Under the pieces are notes generated by a model. The model worked only from the letters and a program-made list of their open reading frames with translations. It had not been told where the DNA came from and made no database searches. The position numbers were made by a program, and so were the translations under genes. 6,943 nt of DNA from Acidobacteriaceae bacterium. GTDB taxonomy: Bacteria > Acidobacteriota > Terriglobia > Terriglobales > Acidobacteriaceae. The stretch is from positions 1 through 6,943 of the forward strand of contig WQYS01000122.1 in the NCBI GenBank assembly GCA_009781125.1, read 5' to 3'. Shown here piece after piece: positions 5,710-6,943 of the stretch; position 1 is the stretch's first letter, and every line of letters begins with the position of its first letter.

Positions 5710-6943
5710 TGACTGATTCTCCTCTCCCTCGGCTGCCGAAGGGTCTGGCATGCGCACCAACGTAGGCGTAGACTCCCACCGCCACGTAACAGACCAGCGG
5801 AACCATCATGCTCACTGCCATGCTCTTCGTGTGCTGATAGACCAGTCCCATCAGCGGCGTGAACACCGCTCCGCCGATGATGCCCATCACGATCAGCGAC
5901 GCGCCTTCCTTGGTGTGTTCGTGCAGGTCGCGGATGCCCAGCGCGAAGATCGTCGGATACATCAGCGACATAAAGAAGCTGGTGAGGAGCACAGCAGCCA
6001 GACCTGCCCATCCGGCCCACAGAATGCCGATCAACACCAGCACAATGTTGACGATGGAGAAGAAGCCCAGCATGCGGTCGGGACGGAAGCGCTTCATCAC
6101 GTAGCTGGAGGCGAACCGGCCCACGGCGAAGGCCCCCAGCGTGGCGGCCAGCAGATTGCCCGCCAGCTTCTCGTGCACGTGCGTGTAGTCCTGCGCGTAC
6201 TGGATGAAGTAGCTCCAGGTGCCGATCTGCGCGCCGCAATAGCAAAACTGCGCCACCACCGCCAGAAGAAAATGCGGATAGCGGAACAGTGCGCGATAAC
6301 CGCCGGTCTGGTGTGCGTCTACGGCGCCCGTATTGCCCTCGATGGCCGGAAACTTCGTCCGCAGCAGCAGCAGCGCCCACAGCAGAACCACCACGCCCAG
6401 CACCATGTAGGGCATGATCACGCGCATGGTCTCGTGCCGCAGAAAGGTGTCGTAGATGCCCTGCGCCTTCATGCGCGCGATGTCGGTGACGGTCGGCTCC
6501 ACTCCGGAAAAGATGAAGGTAACGCCGATCAGAACTCCGCTGATAGCTCCCAGCGGATTGAAGGCCTGCGAAAAGTTCAGCCGCCGCACCGCGGTCGATG
6601 GATCGCCAAGCTGAGCGACCAGCGGATTGGAGCCGGTCTCAAGAAATCCCAGGCCGCTGGCAATCACAAACAGCGCCAGCAGAAACAGCGCGTAGCTCCG
6701 GGCCAGGGCCGCGGGATAAAACAGAAAAGTACCCGCCGCGTACAGCAGAAGTCCGGTGAGCAGTCCCGTCTTGTATCCGCGGCGACGCATAATCAGGGCC
6801 GCCGGAATGGCTAACAGAAAATAGCCCAGATAGAAGGCCGATTGCACCAGTCCCGCCTCGAAGCGGCTGATCTCGAACGACTTCATGAACTGGCGGATCA
6901 GAACGTCGTTGAGATTGTTGGGGACGGCCCACAGGAAGAACAA
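5696..6943 (-). CDS. fucP: FucP-family L-fucose:H+ symporter (5' end cut by window)
   Basis: 415 visible residues of a major facilitator superfamily transporter, open at the right edge. The first codon shown is TTG, read as Leu inside FFLWAVPNNLND, not a start. About 33 residues are missing compared with E. coli FucP. Asp13 in NNLNDVL and Glu102 in GFLETGSNP are 89 residues apart, as are the essential Asp46 and Glu135 of E. coli FucP. Other shared segments are the cytoplasmic loop RRRGYKTG (53-60), RLNFSQAFN (121-129), AQFCYCGAQ (231-239), YPTIFALGI (329-337) and IVMGIIGG (351-358). A hydrophilic central loop at about 196-222 separates the two six-helix halves. It would import L-fucose or a related sugar with protons across the inner membrane. 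Galactose/glucose transport by the related GluP branch cannot be fully ruled out, but the mutarotase-like neighbour supports a fucose-type substrate. Confidence 0.9.
   Translation of the reverse strand: MFFLWAVPNNLNDVLIRQFMKSFEISRFEAGLVQSAFYLGYFLLAIPAALIMRRRGYKTGLLTGLLLYAAGTFLFYPAALARSYALFLLALFVIASGLGFLETGSNPLVAQLGDPSTAVRRLNFSQAFNPLGAISGVLIGVTFIFSGVEPTVTDIARMKAQGIYDTFLRHETMRVIMPYMVLGVVVLLWALLLLRTKFPAIEGNTGAVDAHQTGGYRALFRYPHFLLAVVAQFCYCGAQIGTWSYFIQYAQDYTHVHEKLAGNLLAATLGAFAVGRFASSYVMKRFRPDRMLGFFSIVNIVLVLIGILWAGWAGLAAVLLTSFFMSLMYPTIFALGIRDLHEHTKEGASLIVMGIIGGAVFTPLMGLVYQHTKSMAVSMMVPLVCYVAVGVYAYVGAHARPFGSRGRGESVNELV
5719..5723 (-). promoter_or_regulatory. Shine-Dalgarno AGGAG for the mutarotase-like gene, inside the symporter gene
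   Basis: AGGAG lies 9 nt before the ATG at 5709-5707 and within the last codons of the symporter gene, whose stop is at 5698-5696. It favours this ATG over in-frame starts at about 5750-5760, which have no comparable site. Confidence 0.65.

Noticed and set aside
5750..6814. 354-codon plus-strand open frame opposite the symporter gene
   Set aside because: Antisense to fucP; its translation is very rich in His, Gln and Arg, as expected from reading transmembrane codons backwards. The equal length to the other antisense frame is coincidence.
1..6943. CRISPR array, tRNA, rRNA, insertion sequence or phage genes
   Set aside because: I looked for regularly spaced repeats, cloverleaf-like segments ending in CCA, transposase or integrase motifs and terminal inverted repeats, and found none.

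Overview
The window reads as chromosomal DNA of a moderately GC-rich Gram-negative bacterium, most likely an Acidobacteriota of the Granulicella/Edaphobacter/Terriglobus type. This rests on an Oar-like TonB-dependent receptor with an N-terminal carboxypeptidase-regulatory domain, a FucP-type sugar symporter and an RhlE-like helicase together. The taxonomic call is inference from gene types and sequence style, with no marker gene in view. All five supported genes lie on the minus strand, so the biological order runs from high to low coordinates.

Right part (about 4091-6943): a three-gene unit. It starts beyond the window edge with an L-fucose:H+ symporter (FucP family). This overlaps by 14 nt a divergent RbsD/FucU-type sugar mutarotase. 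After a 68-nt gap holding a perfect 8-bp hairpin comes a methyltransferase-like protein of the uroporphyrinogen decarboxylase superfamily, with an MtaA/CmuA-style His-X-Cys...Cys zinc motif. The simplest reading is import of a deoxy-sugar or pentose such as fucose and anomer interconversion. The third gene has no obvious place in known fucose pathways and is the main puzzle of the window.

Middle (3545-4090): 546 nt with no credible gene. It is rich in short perfect or near-perfect hairpins and has one direct repeat, and it looks like an intergenic repeat element or a cluster of weak terminators. It separates the sugar unit from the helicase.

Left part: an RhlE-like DEAD-box RNA helicase (2138-3544) that must start at TTG and carries DEVD rather than DEAD in motif II. 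A hairpin terminator candidate begins in its stop codon. After a 182-nt spacer comes a TonB-dependent outer-membrane receptor starting at GTG (1955) with a strong ribosome binding site and a clear signal peptide. It runs off the left edge after 651 codons. The receptor could in principle bring in glycans or siderophores, but nothing here ties its substrate to the fucose genes.
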